From contig NC_073695.1 of the NCBI RefSeq assembly GCF_029784165.1, forward strand, positions 246,114,089 to 246,178,088: a DNA stretch of 64,000 nucleotides, written 5' to 3'. Positions 1-10,570 of the stretch are shown in pieces (position 1 is the first letter of the stretch; each line of letters starts with the position of its first letter). The notes under the pieces were generated by a model that saw only the letters and a list, made by a program, of their open reading frames with translations, did no database searches and was not told the origin of the DNA. Made by a program: the position numbers and the translations under genes. This DNA comes from Wyeomyia smithii. Its lineage: Eukaryota; Arthropoda; Insecta; Diptera; Culicidae.

Positions 1-530
1 CTGCATCAACTAGCTTGGAGTATTGGAACCGAGCTGTGACAATTCCTTACTTTGATTCTCTTGTAACCTCACTGGAAACACGGTTCGATGAAGACAGTGT
101 ACCTGCCTAAGCGTTGTTCTTGCTGCATCCCGCTAACGTAATACGCATCCCGTTGGAAGAGTTCTCGCGCAAAACCGAAAATTTCGTAATTTTTTATGAA
201 GTTGACAATTTCGTTGGAGAGGTGGAAGTTTTGTATTAACATTGCAGCAGTATGAGAGCAGACCGTATGAACTTGGAAGAGTTGGATCTTATAGACCTGC
301 TAGCTAAAGCCCGTTCTTTCTTCCCTGCGACTGAGAAAGCCGTTAAAATTGCACTTGCTCTACCATGGAAACATGCACGATTGAACGCTCGTTCAGCATA
401 TTACGTCGGCTGAAAACCTGGCTGAGGTCAACAATATTTGAACAGCGGTTGAGTGCTCTCTGCTTACTGAGTGTTCATCAGCAGATGGTCAACAACAATC
501 GTGAAAAGACACATGAACCGCTTCCGGAAC
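1..530 (+). pseudogene. hAT-type (ZMYM1/DUF4371-like) transposase remnant, C-terminal part
   Basis: Plus-strand frames, broken by stops, read EYWNRAVTIPYFDSL near the left edge and later TIERSFSILRRLKTWLRST and LSALCLLSVHQ (about 365-490). This run (ERSFS..RRLKTWLR..., then a short Leu-rich stretch) is the dimerisation region typical of hAT transposases and of domesticated ZMYM1-like proteins. The 5' part lies outside the window and in-frame stops interrupt the rest, so it is a dead fragment. It could be a broken host gene of the same family, but it sits among other transposon remnants. No inverted repeat or target duplication is visible. Confidence 0.6.
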
Positions 531-790
531 GTTTGAAGTTTGATGCCCGAAGATTTCATTGAGAATCTTGACTGTGTCTTCAATCTTCACGTCCTTGGGA
601 AGCTTTGACAGGATGTAGTTGAGATAGCGGCTGTGCGAATGGGTGTCCAGCTTCCGGAGAAGTAAACGTACCTTCGCCGCATCATTCAGCTGGCCTGCAT
701 CGTTCTCGAAGAGGTCCTGGTAGCGGTTAAACAACAACGTCCGAAAGTAACTCCGTTTTCTTCGTCGAAGACAAACTCGATGATGTTCCA
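489..790 (-). pseudogene. LTR retrotransposon (gypsy-like) Gag fragment
   Basis: The minus frame reads YQDLFENDAGQLNDAAKVRL, then KLDTHSHSRYLNYILSKLPK and TVKILNEIFGHQ. This is the capsid-like Gag region of Ty3/gypsy elements of insects (pattern F/Y..VFE..G..DDAAKVR.LLRKLD...YVNFILPKLP). About 100 residues survive. No protease or RT follows on this strand because DNA above 790 and below 489 belongs to other elements. The family call rests on motif recognition only. Confidence 0.6.
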
Positions 791-829
791 CTCAACTTTT
801 CACTGGTTGCCTTGATGTAACAATCACTA

Positions 830-1076
830 AAGACTAGTATTTATTACTATTTTTCAAAACACACTAAAGTCGCTTTTTACGCGGGGGATACGTGCCGCTT
901 AAAAAACGCGTAAATTCCGGAATCCGCGTAAAAAACTGCGTAAATTTCGGAATCCACGTAAAAAAAAGCAGCATAAAAAACCCGCGTAAAAAGCGACCTT
1001 AGTGTACCATTTTTTTTACTTATAAAATTTTGAAGAGCTTGCCCCCCCCCCCCTATATAAAATTCTGGCTACGCCC
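830..1076. repeat. Dispersed repeat copy 1, ending in TTCTGGCTACGCCCATG
   Basis: Outside the 862-1004 insert, this stretch matches 2985-3090. Shared parts are an AT-rich lead, TACCATTTTTTTTAC, TAAAATTTTGAAGA, a C homopolymer and TTCTGGCTACGCCCATG. It looks like the 3' portion of a larger dispersed element. The C tract differs in length between the copies. Confidence 0.55.
862..1004. mobile_element. Short MITE with 24-bp inverted repeats of the ACGCG/TTTTTACGCG type
   Basis: The left end CACTAAAGTCGCTTTTTACG and the right end, reverse-complemented, CACTAAGGTCGCTTTTTACG form near-identical terminal repeats around a roughly 95-bp centre built of ACGCGTAAA-like words. The same flanking repeat occurs without the insert at about 2985-3090, where the sequence runs CAAAATACCATTTTT; here it runs CAAAACA, then the element, then TACCATTTTT. 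That empty site marks the borders and suggests a TA target duplication whose left copy has mutated to CA. Confidence 0.65.
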
Positions 1077-1089
1077 ATGCCCTGAGCGA

Positions 1090-1752
1090 CAAGAAACTCC
1101 AAAGGATACTGAAGAGGAAGACCGAGGTAAAAGTGGCTACATCGCTGCGTGCGCTTGGCCTGGAGGTCTGTGCAACCGATCAAACAGTGCTTGGCGATTA
1201 TGGACGGTCAATACCCGATCACTACACTCGGAGCTGCAGGCAATGACGCAGCGGCAGCGCCTGAATAAGATGGTCAAATCGATTTTTCCGGCTATTCACG
1301 ACGTGGCGGTGGTGATGGACGACGAGACCTGTCTCATCTTGGATGGCAACGACTGGTAGGGCATTATAGTACGAAGTACCTGCCGGATGTTGCGTTGTTC
1401 ACCAAAAAATACCATTAGGCCGAAGACACGGTGTTTTGGCCGGATCTAGAGTCGGCTCACTATTCGAGGCGATCGTTTGAGGAGATGGAACGGCTAAATG
1501 TCAATGTGGTACTCAAGTTGGCGAACCCGCCCAACGTTCCCTAGATGCGTCTCATCGAGGATTTCTGGCAAGCCCGAAGGGTAAAATCTACATCAACAAG
1601 TTTGTCGGGAAATTACAGGAGAAACTGATAAATAAAACGAAAAAAGAATTAAAAAACATGCCTACACACATGTTTTCGTCCGCTATGGCGAAAGTTCCGG
1701 TTAACTGCCGGAAGGCCGCACGCAAGATCGTAGATTTTTTTGCAAGTAAGCT
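1090..1752 (+). pseudogene. DD37E mariner-like transposase remnant (copy 1)
   Basis: Broken plus frames show VVMDDETCLILDGNDW (first catalytic Asp region), VFWPDLESAHYSRRSF (second Asp) and NPPNVP.MRLIEDFW (final Glu), followed by a Lys-rich C terminus ending near 1752. Counting from the Asp of WPDL to the Glu of LIEDFW leaves 37 residues, the spacing of the mosquito DD37E (ITmD37E) group. Stops at the start of the second half and inside the Asp-Glu interval make it non-functional. No terminal repeats were recognised. Confidence 0.7.
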
Positions 1753-1799
1753 AACATAATTACCTTCCATAAGAAATTTATCAAACTCAATTATCTGTC

Positions 1800-2853
1800 C
1801 TAGTTATTTTTTACCACTATCCGAAAAAAACCCATTTTTTTAACGCATACGTTAGAAACGTTAATGAAACAATACGGAAGCACAAGTGAGGACGAGAAGG
1901 ACGACGAGACAATTGTTTCGTGCAACCGATTAGACCGTTGCGGAAACGTGAGCCTCGAGCATTGAATCGAGGAAAAAAAGCAGCTTCGCCAGGCTGTAAT
2001 TTTCAAAAGCTGCGAGTCCAATCTTCTTCTCTTTAATATTACTTGTAATCAAAGAGCTAAATAGAGAGCGGGGGCCTAGTGTGGTTGGTAACGTCTCCGC
2101 CAACCACGCTCGACGCCTGGGTTCGAATCACACCGCCAACATAGGTGTCGATGGTTGTGAGGTGCCGTGATCCACTCACAACCAACCCAACTGGTCTAGA
2201 TTCATTCCTAGCCGACACCGGGAAATTTTCTGAGGCGAAAAATCTCTGGGATAACGCCTTCCATCGCATGAGGAAGTAAAGCCGTTGGCGCCGGTCCGTT
2301 AATAAACGGGTCGTGAGTTAGGGTCCTGGGTGTGGAGTCGCCTCTCTGGGCGTCGGTGATTGGCCACAACAGTGGCGGAACTAGACCGACGGAAAATAAG
2401 CGAGAATAAAAAAAAGAGCTAAATAGCATTTCTGAAAATGTAAATATTTATGACAGAAGGAAACAGTCACGTTTTTTGATAATTGAGTTTTGCAAATTCT
2501 TGTTGCATCGAATAGTCTTCGTAAAAAAGCATTTGATGCAAGGATCGGTTATCTGACGCCAGTAACCACCAGGCTACCGCACACTTTCGAGAGTTAGACG
2601 AAACAAAGCACAGTAATAACACACTGGTTCGTGTACAAGCCACAGGTTGAAATATATTGGATATTAGCCAACTTCTCAATTATTTTGGATATTAGTCAAA
2701 ATTGTTTCATATTTGCCTTCCCAAATGCAATTTTCGACAATCGGCTTCCATAGGGACCTTGTTTAGGGTGTTTACCATCACGAAAAAACTGTTTTCTCGT
2801 TTATGGTAAAAATGGCATATTAGCCAATTTTGAATTACGGGCAGTGTAAAGTC
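1800..2853 (-). mobile_element. Non-autonomous DNA element with subterminal repeats, copy A (one end truncated, carries a SINE)
   Basis: Reverse-oriented homologue of the element at 35375-36351. Its right end reads CCAATTTTGAATTACGGGCA, the same terminus as copy B, and it carries the inner motif TTGGCTAATATCCAA (inverted, about 2657-2671, a degraded copy near 2690 and another near 2816). A reading frame on the plus strand (ATG 1863) encodes MKQYGSTSEDEKDDETIVSC and stops at a TGA after SLEH; the matching frame in copy B begins its core with KQHGSTSEDEMDDVTIV. The other end is missing at about 1800, next to a DD37E remnant. A SINE occupies 2065-2412. Confidence 0.65.
2065..2412 (+). mobile_element. 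tRNA-derived SINE with 14-bp target-site duplication
   Basis: A pol III promoter is visible: box A TAGTGTGGTTGG (2078-2089) and box B GGTTCGAATCA (2120-2130). The tail is A-rich (GAATAAAAA). The direct repeat AAAGAGCTAAATAG flanks it exactly at 2051-2064 and 2413-2426. The homologous element at 35.8 kb has the same target sequence once and no insert, so this is a filled/empty site pair. It resembles Feilai-type mosquito SINEs in form, but the family was not confirmed. Confidence 0.85.
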
Positions 2854-2984
2854 TCAGCCAGATCAAAAACAATTGATTGAAATGCTTGCCCTATGTTGCG
2901 TGGAATTGCACAGGTTTTTCAGTTGATCGACTAAGGACATTGCAGCGGTAAAAGTACCGAGCAAATCCGTGTTAATCACTAACT

Positions 2985-3090
2985 ACTATTATTAGTTTTT
3001 ATTTTTCAAAATACCATTTTTTTACTTCTAAAATTTTGAAGAACTTGCCACCCCCCCCCCCTAATCGAAATTCTGGCTACGCCCATGGAG
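2985..3090. repeat. Dispersed repeat copy 2 (empty site for the 862-1004 MITE)
   Basis: Matches 830-1076 without the MITE: CAAAATACCATTTTTTTAC, AAAATTTTGAAGAACTTGCC, a C tract and TTCTGGCTACGCCCATGG. Its value is mainly that it shows the pre-insertion state of copy 1. Confidence 0.55.
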
Positions 3091-3099
3091 AGTATACTG

Positions 3100-6000
3100 A
3101 ATTGAATACCTTTACCATTACTGTAAAAAGCGAATTTCCACGAAAACTAAGCGTCAGCTTTCCTCCCGAGCTCTCACCACACGATGCCCAGAGCTTCCGC
3201 TTCAACGCGTGAGAGTTTCGTCATATTTTCCTCTGCATTGCGGGCCCCTGTACCACTCCTGACGCAAATATCCTGATCCCGCAATCAGGTCCCATAACAG
3301 TTTCCACACACACATGACACATGTGTGGTGCTGCGCGATGCTCGAACATATTACGCAAGTGGAACCAAGCCAAAGGCCGCATTCGAAATGGATTCGCTTG
3401 ATTTCCGAGCTGCGTTTCAGCAGCGTAAACGACTTTTGACTTCTGAAACGAATCAACACACTAAATACATAAATAAAAATGTTCCGTCCAAACACATGGT
3501 TGGCATTGGCCGGCACTCCTCGGTTGGAGAATCGGCATGCGGAAAAGCGATGTTTCCCCCCACCTTGCATTTCGGAGGTTTTCAATTTCATCCGCGCCAA
3601 TCGGAACACGCGCAGGCCGCAGGGAATAAGCAGCCGACACCCGCGCGACGCCACAGAAGGTGGTTGTGTAAAATTTCGTAACCTTCCTCGGTGGCAGCCG
3701 GCCGGTCGGTGGCGACGGCAACCGATCGGCGGTACCTGAAAGGGACGTTCCACGATGCATGCGGCAATATTATAAATACTAAATCGATTTTCCATTCGAA
3801 ACCCCGTTTGCCGAAAGACGGAGCGGTTTAATGCAGTCATCATCGTCGGACTCCAGCGGAACTGAAATTAGAACCTGACCGGCAAGTGTATCCGCGCGGC
3901 AAAAGCGTGGCGTAATATTTAGACATTGTTGGTGAGTCGTGTTTTACCTGGGAAAACAGTAGAAGGACTGAGGAACGAAGAATTTCTCCCTTTTTGTGTA
4001 CTTGGGGATTACGTCGTAAGAAGGCTTAAGGGCCTGTGTATGTTGACATTTTATAGGTCAAGTTGAAATTTGATACAGGATGAAAACTGGCCGACAAACT
4101 GCCGCTGATCAATGTCGTTGACATTGAAAAACACTTGCACGGTTCTATTGCTTTTTCTTACAGGAAATTCGATTTTGTAAGACAATTCATACTAATAATT
4201 ATCTAGTAAGGTTATCAAAGTTTTTTTCATCCAACCGTGTTATTGATTCCGTTCAAATTTCTTATATTGTAAAAATACCACCAAACGTTCGACACGAAAA
4301 ATATTACATCAACTTCGTGAATCGAAAAGTGAGATTACCACATATTTGCATCAACTATTCATCTGACATTCATGCATCGGATTTCTGCACACATCTCTTC
4401 GGGCTGATTCATCGCAAAAAAGCACAAATTCTGTTGTACGCATTTAAGCTGCCGGTATTTGCACAGCACTCTTTTTTTTTTCAAACCAACCTAGCCCGTT
4501 GCTATGGGACCGAGCGAGGCCATTAATAAGAATCACCACACAGCTGGAATGAATATTTAAATAAAAGCCCTCTCCCGATCAGAAGCTTAACATCGTTTCC
4601 ATCTTTTTGATGGATGATCATTCGCTTCAACGCACGTACGGGGTACACCCAAATGGAACTTATACGGATTTATCTATAATTATAATAAACTGTCAAATGT
4701 GAAACAGTGCAAAATTTAATTTTCGCCTACCGCGGTTAGAAAGTTGAACTTAATACCATACCTGAAGTGGGATTATTTCTGGCACGTCTTACCCTGATGG
4801 TTAATTCGTTGATCACGAGTGAACTCAAACTATTTTGCAAGTAACATCCGTTCATTCAAATTTGCAAAATTATCTTTCCCCTGCAAAGTTTACTTTGGGT
4901 GTAAGCTGTGTAGTAAACTGGATTGTATCAAGCGAAAAAATGCCACCGGGTGTACCTACTTGTAATATTGTGATGCGGCATATCGGCTGGAAGCAAGTAC
5001 ACACAGCGGCGGTTCAATAGTTGTAGCAACACATAAATATTAATCGGCAAACGGGAAAATATATGCAATAAAATCGAACTATCAGCTCCCTCTACCCCCG
5101 GGTTAGGCTACAGGCTAGAAAAAAAAGGCTGACATCATCGACGAATAATGTAAAGACCAATCAATTTATGTACGTTTGTTGGGTACTAAAATAAAACGCT
5201 GTTGACAATATAGCAGTCAACCGGTTACAATTGACGAATTTTTCAACACCGAGCTGTGGATCACTGTGGGGACACTTTCAAATATATTCAAGACCAAGGA
5301 AAGGGAAAAGAGCTTCTCTATTGAGTTGACCCGTTTGTTTACGCATTTGTTCCCACAGAACAGTGAATGACATCACAGTCCGGCACCCCACAGTAGACTA
5401 GCATCATCACACACAATTAACCTTGAAGATGATTTGACAGCCATCAAAACGGCGACGTCAAAGACAACCGCCCTTTGACTCCAATGCTAGCCTAGATGAC
5501 GCATATATTGGATGCCACCCGCCATGGATAGAGTGATCCGTCATCGAAACTGAATCCGAACCCAAGTGACCGGTCGAACCAAGAGCCAACCTTGATGACT
5601 TGTGTTATAATTCGTCTGGAAGTAGTGGAGGAAATGGCTAGTGGGTGGCGAGCTTTAGTTGACAGTTATGTTGATCCACACTCAAATCAAGTGCGCGTAA
5701 ATAATGGGTTGAGAGGGGGTTGATTGTATTTTAGAGTGTAAAACAGTACGAACGATTGTTCAAAAACGAACAAAGGGCGCGTAATATGTGCGACGTGCGG
5801 TTCACCAATGATTTTTTTTGGGTCACACATCGACTGGTAATGGATTGTTATTCAGTTATGTGATTTAACTGCTTAAGAATAGGAGAATGGCATAATTTGT
5901 ATACTAGGCATTGTAGTACAAACTGCTCAATTAGGGGAAATCAGTGAAGCATTGATAAAGTCTGTATAGTATGAAATCATTCAAGTGGATAGCGATTTTT

Positions 6001-6330
6001 TTCCATTTTTATATAATTGTTTGACTATCTTTAGAAAATATGGATTTGCATCTCGTTTTTCTAATTATCCAGCGTTCTTCAAGGTAGTAATCTAAGACTA
6101 CAATCCTTCACACTAATAACTCACGACTTTTTCAAGATTTTCAAAAGTTTTTTTATGATCCAGGCTCACAGATTAGTTTAATGTAGGTCATCATCATTAC
6201 GTCTTCAGATGTTTTTGGCATAATAGCAATCATTGTAAAAACCAACCTTCTGAACTAGGTCCATTAGACTATTTTCAGAGTTGTTTGGACTGATTCCAAC
6301 AAGAGTATGTTCGAAAATATGAACGTAGAG
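3100..6330. other. Unrecognised non-coding sequence, partly GC-rich (3130-3960)
   Basis: No protein family, terminal repeats or tRNA-like sequence was recognised. The 3130-3960 stretch is less AT-rich than its surroundings and is open in more than one frame on both strands (about 3202-3843), which composition alone can explain. It might hold a non-coding 5' exon or an enhancer of the Ig gene downstream, but nothing in the sequence proves it. Confidence 0.3.
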
Positions 6331-6906
6331 CACTGCCTGTAATCGCATAATTGTAACATTCGGCATTTTATGGATTTCGTGCTTTTTATTGGGAAATGCT
6401 TGAAATAGTATGTATTTTTTACATCTGCAAAAATATACTTATGTTTGTTTGAAAAAAGTCGTAGAAAATACCAAGTTGTTTTGTCACATAGCGTAAATAA
6501 CCGCATAATTGTCACACTACTTAACTTTTTCAACTTTTTTGTCGAAAATGCTTCCATCCAAATCCACATCTGGATCATTTGAAACTCGGAGGTTAATCTA
6601 GGTCCGGTAGGGTGATCCGTTTCTGATGTTCAGCTCATGCTTGTTGAAAACAAGAAAAACTTCATTTCCCTTGTAATATATTCCATAAGAACCTTGAAAG
6701 TGACGGCATAAAAGTATCATTGCAAAAATTTTAACTAATTTGACATCAGAAGTAATGTTCAATGTATACATAGTGTAAAGTAGTGCTTTCTTCATGATAC
6801 TAAGTTTATTTGAAGCGTCTATTTGCAAGAATATATTTTATAAAGTGTCATTTTCTCGAACAACCAATTTTGAAAATGTTACAATTATGCGATTATGGGC
6901 AGAGCA
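6331..6906. mobile_element. MITE with CACTGCC... inverted repeats and an internal motif copy
   Basis: The left end reads CACTGCC, then TAATCGCATAATTGTAACAT. The right end, reverse-complemented, reads CTGCCCATAATCGCATAATT, then GTAACATT. A third, internal copy of the core (CCGCATAATTGTCACAC) lies near 6500-6520. The CTGCCCATAAT start resembles the termini of the elements at 1.8-2.85 kb and 35.4-36.35 kb. No coding capacity and no clear target duplication was seen. Confidence 0.55.
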
Positions 6907-7410
6907 GTTTCCTGAAAAATTGCCAATTTTATTATATTTTTTAAACGTTTCTATAAACTGAGGATGTAATTTGAAACTTTCAGCTTTTTTTTTAATCCCA
7001 TCTAACTTTCGAAAATTGTTTCTGTAAAAATGAAGTTCTGTCTCTCTGAACTTTTAAAATCTAACTTATACAATAAACTGGTTTTCTGGAGCCGAGCTAC
7101 TGGCGTAACTTCCAGTCAAAATTTAGATGCTTTCTAAATTCCGCAGCTAATTTCTGTCAAATTGCATCTTCCAAAAAGTTCAACATCAAATCAGAAAAGA
7201 AATTATAAGCAAACCAGAGAACATATGACTTCAATCTTAAAAATGCTGTAACTCGAGTTTTGCTTTTAAATAATAAAAATAATAAAAATAAAAATAAAAT
7301 AATAATGATAAAAAAAAAGCTTTTCATGTAAAACTTTCTCAAAAACTCGACGAAATTGACAAATTTGAAATCAGAATGTACTTGCTGTAAAACGCAATTT
7401 AAACTCATAG

Positions 7411-8084
7411 ACATGCTTGTCTTTTATCCTCAGAAAACCTATAGAGTGCAGGAGAACATCTTGCACTGCGAAAACAACTGCCGTCACACTAAAGAGCAAA
7501 TCAATGCTCATGCTAGAAGAGAGCGACAAACGATTTTTATCTGCTGAGCTTTCTGAAAGCACTGCGGTGAAATCTGAAATCTCTCTCTTGCGAGACAATG
7601 AACTATGGTGTACTTTCTCATACGCACAATAATTACACTGCAGAGCTATCTGCGGTGCGTTTCACAGTTGGTTTCTTAAGCATGGCAGAAGAGAAAAAGA
7701 GATTGGGAGAAAAAAAAATAGACTGCGTTGCTCGTGCCGGTCGAATTTACTTTGGTGGAATTCGTTTTCGCAGTGTAGCTACACGAGGACTACATTTTTG
7801 CCCGGTAGGTTTTTTTTCACCTTCCGGACTACTCGCCAGTGGACACTGTTGTGTACCTCTGCGTTTTCTCTGTAGAGTGATTCACCCCTCTTGTTTCTAT
7901 CAGATGTGGGGTGAGTTGGAAGTGTGTTTGTCTCTCTGTAAGCTGGTTGAGACACTTTGGAGTGGAGAAAGAAGCAGTGTGGTGAAAGCATTTGCTACAC
8001 GCAGGCACATACTGGAAGGGAAGTGCGCGGTGAATTTTTTCTCCTCTCCTTTCACATACTGAGGAGAATGACAAGCATGCTCAT
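7411..8084. mobile_element. Possible MITE with ATGCTTGTC...CCTCAG inverted ends
   Basis: The left side has CATGCTTGTCTTTTATCCTC; the right side, reverse-complemented, has CATGCTTGTCATTCTCCTCA. The roughly 670-bp interior has no recognised protein, although several short frames are open. The ends could be secondary, since no target duplication was confirmed. Confidence 0.4.
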
Positions 8085-8462
8085 AGGTAATAAACTTGAC
8101 AACACTGTCGCTCAAAATTGACACTTTTTTTGGACTTCGCGACCACCTTTCCCCAAAATGCAATTTCTAGAATGTTCATTGATAGAATGTATCCGGGGAT
8201 CTAAAAATACTTAAAGAAGTTAAAGAACAAGATTGCTTAGAACCAGAGAGCAGAATGGTGTTTTTGCGGTCGAGGAATTAATATTTTTTACGATAGTTCA
8301 AGACTCCCATACAGACAAAACACACACTCTGCATAACTCGAGCCAAAAAAAAAAAAAAATAAAAAAAAGTTAAAATTCGAGGGTTTTTCGGTACGATGAA
8401 TGTTTTAATGATTATTTTACATACCTCACTGCAATAAAGCGCAAAAAAATATCTTGACAACT

Positions 8463-9200
8463 AAACTGTGCTGCCAGCTCTCGTGCAGTCATAGCACAAC
8501 AAGTTTCACGCCGAACTTGGAGGGTATCAATATGGAGAAATTGACAACGATCCTCATAACGAGTGTTCAACATAGGCTGTGCCTGGAGGGTTGGAGGGTA
8601 TCAATATGGAGAAATTGACAACGATCCTCATAACGAGTGTTCAACATAGGCTGTGCCTCTATGGCAAGAGGCGACGAGCGTGGCGGACGAATCGGCGCTG
8701 GATGCTTTCGATACGTTGAACAGCGTTGTTGTAATGTGGTTTCCAAACCGTGGCGCTTGTTCAGTCGCAGTATTCAAGCTGCGACCGAACAAGCGAAGTT
8801 CGAAATCGAAAAGGACATCAAGATCTTTAACGACATCGACACGCTGGATCGATTGATTTTTTAGTAGTCTGTAGTCGAAAAGTATCGGCTGCATTTTTCG
8901 AGTAAAGGTTGTAACCGAACATTTAGAGAATTTCTAATCATCATTCGATTAGTCGCACGCCAATGTCCAAATGAATTCAATTACTGCTGAAAAGAGGATG
9001 CATCTGAGGTGTTCACAATTTTGAAATTAATAGTTTCAAGCCGTCTGCAAATGGAAGACATAGTCAAAGGAGAAGTACAAGTGGTCCCATGTGACTGCCT
9101 TGAGCGACTCCAGATGGTGCAGGGAAATAATTTGAGAATTCGTCTACAATCTTAACACTGATTGTTCGACTCGTTAGACCCGTTGATAAAAAAAACATAA
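8463..9200 (-). pseudogene. Non-LTR retrotransposon (CR1/Jockey-like) reverse transcriptase C-terminal fragment
   Basis: The minus frames, with frameshifts, read SGVAQGSHMGPL (the PQG.LGPL box of RT), CLPFADGLKLLIS (the catalytic F-A-D-D box, here with Gly for the second Asp), SFQQ..NSFGHW, MQPILFDYRLLKNQSIQRVD and VVKDLDVLFDFELRL. Nearer the 3' end, LNTRYEDRCQFLHIDTLQVR matches the usual C-terminal region of such RTs. The missing catalytic Asp and the frameshifts make it a dead copy. Its 3' part contains a 74-bp-period duplication. Confidence 0.7.
8517..8660. repeat. Tandem duplication, period 74 bp, two near-perfect copies
   Basis: The roughly 67-bp stretch beginning TTGGAGGGTATCAATATGGA and ending ATAGGCTGTGCCT occurs at 8517-8584 and again at 8591-8658 without visible differences. 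It lies in the C-terminal coding part of the non-LTR remnant. The lack of divergence points to a recent event or an assembly artefact. Confidence 0.8.
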
Positions 9201-9714
9201 GAAAAAAATGTTTTTTCAAGTTCTCAACAGGCGATTTTTTTCCTGTTCGCCTTACACTACAATTGACTCAAGCGTGAAAAAAATAATTGATACAAGAACA
9301 ACGCCATCTATTAGCTACTAGAATATATTACTATCAATTATTTTTCCAGCTTTTGAACACATTTGCGCAAAATAATCTGCTCCATACGGGATGGGAGGAG
9401 AGGTATGTCCAGCATTTTCGAAACAAAACAATGAAACTGAATATATCGCGCTGTCATTTCCATTCGAACAGTTTTAGTTTCACTTGATTCCTTTTGGCTA
9501 CTGTCATCTAAACACTTTTTCTCTCTTTCCCGTCTGTTGTTCATCGGATCATTTCAAATGAAACTGATGACTATTCCAGAGAGGACGGAGAGAGACTCTT
9601 TCCTCTCCTTCAGTGTCTCAATTGAAACTCGCATCGTTCGATGAAAGTTTTCTAATACCGCAAGCCGCAGAAAAAACGGCAAGGGCATCCAATACACTGG
9701 ATTCTCTTTTTACC

Positions 9715-9838
9715 CGATTGATGCGTGCGCGCAAAAAAAGAATCGCGTAAAAAATCGCGTAATTTCGAGAAAATCGCGTAAAAAAATCGTGTGAAATAAA
9801 ATCACGTAAAAAAAGTCGCGTAAAAACAGAATTCAGTG
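9715..9838. repeat. ACGCGTAAAAA-type repeat cluster, copy 2
   Basis: Six or more ATCGCGTAAAAA/ATCACGTAAAAA words occur at intervals of about 17-25 bp, ending in a CAGAATTCAGTGTA edge. It resembles the centre of the 862-1004 MITE and the clusters at 49.17 and 51.4-51.64 kb, but clean terminal repeats are not evident. Confidence 0.45.
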
Positions 9839-10004
9839 TAAATACGTAACGCAAGTTACGATCTATATTTAAGAAATTTCTTTCGCTGTTGTTCACAAGC
9901 ACTGCGTAACCACTTCGGATTGTGAAACGTTTTATATCGTCACGATTTCCTTTTCTCCCTCTTCCATATATTTGCGCTAAGTACTGTATGGAAGCCCCCT
10001 GTCT

Positions 10005-10262
10005 CTGTCAGCGCTCATTGTCATTTGCAATTGAGAATCGTCATATGAGAGTGACGATGATATTTTCCACTTTCAATTGAAAAGCATTTGTATAATTTTC
10101 AAGCCCTTCAGCTGTCAAAATCAAAGCAAGCGCTTTCGAGTAGTTTTCATGTGACTCACGAAGAGATCAAGAATGATACAAAAGCTTTTCAATTAAAAGC
10201 GACGGGTCGAAGCGTTACTATAACCTGATAATCGTCAATTGAAAATGACTTTGACAGGCTCT
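10005..10262. mobile_element. Possible MITE with TCAATTGA-containing inverted ends
   Basis: The left end (CTGTCAGCGCTCATTGTCAT, then TTGCAATTGAGAATCGTCA) and the right end reverse-complemented (CCTGTCAAAGTCATTTTCAA, then TTGACGATTATCA) align with several differences. The core CAATTGAAAA also recurs inside. Divergent, with no target duplication seen. Confidence 0.35.
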
Positions 10263-10385
10263 GGTGCCCAGTATGATTTTTTGTACCCAACATTCCCAGC
10301 TCTCATATAATTTTATCTCATCTCAGTTATTTGTGAAAAATAATTTAAAGTTCGATAAAACATACATCTGGTCCATAATGGGTTA

Positions 10386-10570
10386 GGGGCCATCCACATA
10401 CCACGTGGACAGATTATTAACAATTTTTAACCCCCCCCCCCTCCCCCTCCGTGGACAACTGCCCATATAAATTCTAAAAAAATAGTATGGACCGTGGACA
10501 TTAGTCAAAACCCCTCACAACCCCAACCCCCCCCCCCCCAAAGCTGTCCACGTGGTATGTGGATGGCCCC
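10386..10570. mobile_element. MITE with GGGGCCATCCACATACC inverted repeats and TTA target duplication
   Basis: The left terminus GGGGCCATCCACATACCACG (continuing TGGACAG) is mirrored exactly at the right end, where CTGTCCACGTGGTATGTGGA runs into TGGCCCC. TTA flanks both sides (10383-10385 and 10571-10573). A 3-bp TTA duplication with G-rich ends fits the PIF/Harbinger superfamily. The centre has two C homopolymers. A one-ended relative lies at 61160-61280 and a diverged relative at 49427-51312. Confidence 0.75.

Noticed and set aside
2071..2135. Possible tRNA gene
   Set aside because: Box A and box B are present, but no cloverleaf with acceptor stem closes, and the unit has SINE features (A-rich tail, 14-bp duplication).
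3202..3843. 213-residue minus-strand open frame overlapping frames on the plus strand
   Set aside because: Cys/Arg-rich composition without domain, overlapping open frames in both directions and no splice or start context; best explained by GC-richer non-coding DNA.
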